From contig DIDD01000070.1 in assembly GCA_002417965.1 (NCBI GenBank), forward strand, positions 1 through 7,193: 7,193 nucleotides of DNA, in the 5' to 3' direction. Below the pieces are notes generated by a model. That model was not told the DNA's origin, did no database searches, and worked only from the letters and a program-made list of their open reading frames with translations. This document shows positions 5,650-7,193 of the stretch, one piece after another; position 1 is the first letter of the stretch; each line of letters begins with the position of its first letter. The DNA is from Veillonellaceae bacterium UBA5809 (GTDB taxonomy: Bacteria > Bacillota > Negativicutes > Veillonellales > Dialisteraceae). Both the position numbers and the translations under genes were made by a program.

Positions 5650-5663
5650 CGTGCCTCGGCACG
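5650..5663 (-). promoter_or_regulatory. Small hairpin in the glmS leader
   Basis: CGTGC-CGAG-GCACG forms a 5-bp stem with a four-base loop, 7 bases upstream of the glmS ribosome-binding site. It may stabilise the mRNA or tune initiation. It does not resemble the glmS ribozyme core. Confidence 0.35.
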
Positions 5664-5686
5664 ACGTGTAAAAATGCAATACTAAT

Positions 5687-5715
5687 ATTTTAGTATAAAG
5701 GCCTGATACAGTCAA
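5687..5715 (-). promoter_or_regulatory. Sigma-A promoter of glmS-trpS
   Basis: The minus strand has TTGACT (complement of 5710-5715), a 17-base spacer, and TAAAAT (complement of 5687-5692), each one mismatch from consensus. Transcription should start near 5680. Confidence 0.75.
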
Positions 5716-5720
5716 ATTTT

Positions 5721-5754
5721 AAAGAACTGCCCGGCCCCTTCAGACTAATTCTTT
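5721..5754 (-). terminator. Possible weak terminator after the Yip1-like gene
   Basis: Starting at the first base of the stop codon context, AAAGAA (complement of 5749-5754) can pair with TTCTTT (complement of 5721-5726). A CTG/CAG pair continues the stem after a five-base bulge, and TTTAAAATTT follows. It is bulged and AT-rich outside, so read-through into glmS is possible. Confidence 0.3.
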
Positions 5755-6347
5755 CAAAGCTGCTGCATCATGCCGCCGAAACCGCCGTCCGTCCCCATCT
5801 GGGCGATTCCCATCAGGGCCGCCGCCAGCCCCGCTGCCATCAGCACAGCCATGACGGCTATCACAAAGAACGCCGGCACCAGCGATATAAGAAAAGCCTT
5901 GGCCGTCGAAAATCCATAATTCTGGCGGACCGCCCACACATCAAGCGCCCAGCTCCAAAAGAACAGAATCAGCATTAATGTGCCGTAGAGAAGTTCTCCT
6001 CCCGGCACCCATGTCAGAATCACAGCAAATACAGAAAATGCATAAGGAAAAACACTGCTCAGGAATCCTGCCGTGAGCCCCCGGGCAGAGCCCCGTCCTC
6101 CGCAAAGTCCGGCCGTATAGTGAATCACCGCACTGTGAACAAGGATGGAGATCCCGGATCCGGCCGCGATCAGAATCAGTCCGGCTGCCAATCCCGCTCC
6201 CTCAACCACAGAGGACATGGATGCCACCGCCAGAGTAAAAAGCCATATGAGAGCCCCTGTCTGTATTCTTTCTCCCGAGGTGATGATGTAAAGGGCTGTT
6301 TTCGGATGAAAAATCAAATTATAAATAAAATCAAGAAACTGGTTCAT
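5754..6347 (-). CDS. Yip1-like integral membrane protein
   Basis: This 197-residue, very hydrophobic protein has about five transmembrane segments (around residues 30-48, 52-80, 97-113, 119-141 and 151-181). A short amphipathic N-terminus precedes them (MNQFLDFIYNLIFHPKTAL). An N-terminal sequence of the type "hP...", a conserved small-residue TM2 with a His-Tyr pair (HSAVIHYTAGLCGG) and the five-helix layout resemble the Yip1 domain family of bacteria, whose role is not established. The end is unusual: a Gly/Met/Gln tail, MGTDGGFGGMMQQL. The ATG at 6347 has AAAGGAAGG 6 bases ahead. An in-frame GTG at 6365 overlaps the sppA stop as GTGA but lacks a ribosome-binding site. It lies 14 bases downstream of sppA and is surely cotranscribed, so a role in membrane protein turnover or envelope stress is a reasonable guess. 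Confidence 0.75.
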   Translation of the reverse strand: MNQFLDFIYNLIFHPKTALYIITSGERIQTGALIWLFTLAVASMSSVVEGAGLAAGLILIAAGSGISILVHSAVIHYTAGLCGGRGSARGLTAGFLSSVFPYAFSVFAVILTWVPGGELLYGTLMLILFFWSWALDVWAVRQNYGFSTAKAFLISLVPAFFVIAVMAVLMAAGLAAALMGIAQMGTDGGFGGMMQQL

Positions 6348-6361
6348 GAACAGCCTTCCTT

Positions 6362-7193
6362 TCACTTAACCACAGCGGACGGAGCCTGGGATGCCATATC
6401 ACTGATCCGGTCCGCCAGATGTCCGGCCAGAGAATCGGCAAAGGCATCCTGCGCTTCGGAGGAAAGAAGTCCTCTCCATCCTGCTTTCTGCCCGTATACC
6501 TTGACCGGCACATTGGGGCCTTCCATACCGGCACGTCCGCCTGCATAAGCCAGTGCGTCATAATAATTGCCCATGGCATCCACCAGCCCCAGTTCCTGCG
6601 CCTGCCGGCCCGTAAACACACGTCCGTCCGCCAGTTTCATCACCGCCTGCTCATCCATGTGGCGCCCGTCTGCCACGACCCGGACAAACTGACGGTAAAT
6701 ATCATCCACCATGGCCTGCAGCATGGCTCTTTCCTCTGCTGTCATCGGACGGTACATGGAAAGAATATCCTTGTGGGCGCCGCTCTTGATTTTGTCATTT
6801 TTGATGCCCAGTTTATCCATGAGGTCTTCCACATTGGTATAGTCCATATATACGCCGATGCTCCCCGTGATGGTTGAAGGATTGGCGAAAATATAATCTC
6901 CCTTGCTCGCCAGCCAGTAGCCGGCTGACGCGCAGGTGTCCCCCATGGAAATCACAATCGGTTTGCCTGCAGTCCGGATGCGGTCCATCTCTTCCGCCAC
7001 TTCCTGTGTCGCCGCCGAGGATCCCCCCGGGCTGTTGATTCTCACCAGAACCGCCCGGGCATGGGGATCTTCACGGGCCTGGCGGAATTCCTTCATCAGC
7101 TGCCCACTGGCTGTGCCGGAGGCGGATTCCCAGACAGAATCTGATCCCCCCCCGCCGCAAATCGGCCCGTCAATCCGTAGAACAGCGTCATAA
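6362..7193 (-). CDS. sppA: Signal peptide peptidase SppA, 5'-truncated by window edge
   Basis: SppA is a membrane-bound serine protease of family S49 that cleaves remnant signal peptides. The frame stays open to the right edge, and its upstream residues AVLRIDGPICGGGG continue the known SppA core, so the Met at 7096 is internal and at least 276 residues are present; the N-terminal membrane anchor is off the window. Counting from the Met at 7096, INSPGG (20-25) and GDTCASAGYWLAS (52-64) hold the nucleophile S57. TGSIGVYM (77-84) leads to IKSGAHKD, with the general base K109. The Ser-Lys spacing of 52 equals that of Bacillus subtilis SppA (S147/K199), so this is the short, single-domain type. 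The C-terminal tail after about 200 is poorly conserved. A run of eight G residues (complement of 7146-7153) encodes Gly-Gly-Gly near the start of the visible part. It is followed by the Yip1-like gene. Confidence 0.95.
   Translation of the reverse strand, partial: YDAVLRIDGPICGGGGSDSVWESASGTASGQLMKEFRQAREDPHARAVLVRINSPGGSSAATQEVAEEMDRIRTAGKPIVISMGDTCASAGYWLASKGDYIFANPSTITGSIGVYMDYTNVEDLMDKLGIKNDKIKSGAHKDILSMYRPMTAEERAMLQAMVDDIYRQFVRVVADGRHMDEQAVMKLADGRVFTGRQAQELGLVDAMGNYYDALAYAGGRAGMEGPNVPVKVYGQKAGWRGLLSSEAQDAFADSLAGHLADRISDMASQAPSAVVK

Noticed and set aside
5625..5700. glmS ribozyme
   Set aside because: No room between promoter and start codon, and none of the conserved core is visible.
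6362..7096. A complete SppA starting at the Met at 7096
   Set aside because: The frame continues upstream to the window edge with conserved SppA residues (LRIDGPI), and there is no ribosome-binding site before 7096.
1..7193. A novel multi-gene defence, mobile or biosynthetic system
   Set aside because: All larger genes belong to known housekeeping or transport families in separate transcripts. No inverted-repeat ends, transposase, integrase, direct-repeat array or cluster of unknown genes is present.

Overview
The window looks like chromosomal DNA from a moderate-GC member of the Bacillota. The TrpRS is close to Bacillus/Geobacillus-type sequences as I remember them, Shine-Dalgarno sites are strong (GGAGG type), promoters are good sigma-A matches, and genes end in compact hairpin terminators. 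Gene style (exported proteins with an Ala-rich signal peptide, SppA, a COG3965-like CDF transporter) makes me lean towards the Negativicutes (a Megasphaera/Dialister-like genome), but this is an impression and was not tested.

Layout from left to right. Positions 1-130 (minus) hold the first 43 codons of a TPR/Sel1-like protein that runs off the left edge. It is divergent from an unrecognised exported protein at 291-917 (plus); the gap between them carries both promoters and a 12-bp palindrome. A bidirectional terminator (927-961) separates that gene from a small thioredoxin-family protein with a WCGYC active site (973-1284, minus), which has a near-consensus promoter with a palindrome between its -35 and -10 boxes. 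Next, also on the minus strand, come a CDF-family metal transporter (1438-2382) behind a long structured leader, then tryptophanyl-tRNA synthetase trpS (2746-3738) and glucosamine-6-phosphate synthase glmS (3798-5624), which appear to share one transcript. At the right are a Yip1-like five-helix membrane protein (5754-6347) and the 5'-truncated end of signal peptide peptidase sppA (6362-7193), which form an operon.

There are at least four minus-strand transcripts: sppA-yip1, glmS-trpS, the CDF gene alone and the thioredoxin gene alone. The last three have recognisable promoters and hairpin terminators at their ends. Most genes are housekeeping: cell-wall precursor supply (glmS), translation (trpS), membrane protein quality control (sppA with a membrane partner), thiol redox and metal export.

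I see no mobile element, CRISPR array, rRNA or tRNA, and no convincing new multi-gene system. The points worth a second look are regulatory. They are a CopY-type operator match (TACA-N2-TGTA) at the CDF promoter, a long structured leader before the CDF gene with a strong but apparently orphan Shine-Dalgarno site, mutually exclusive hairpins at the glmS/trpS junction that can hide the trpS ribosome-binding site, and a palindrome inside the thioredoxin promoter.
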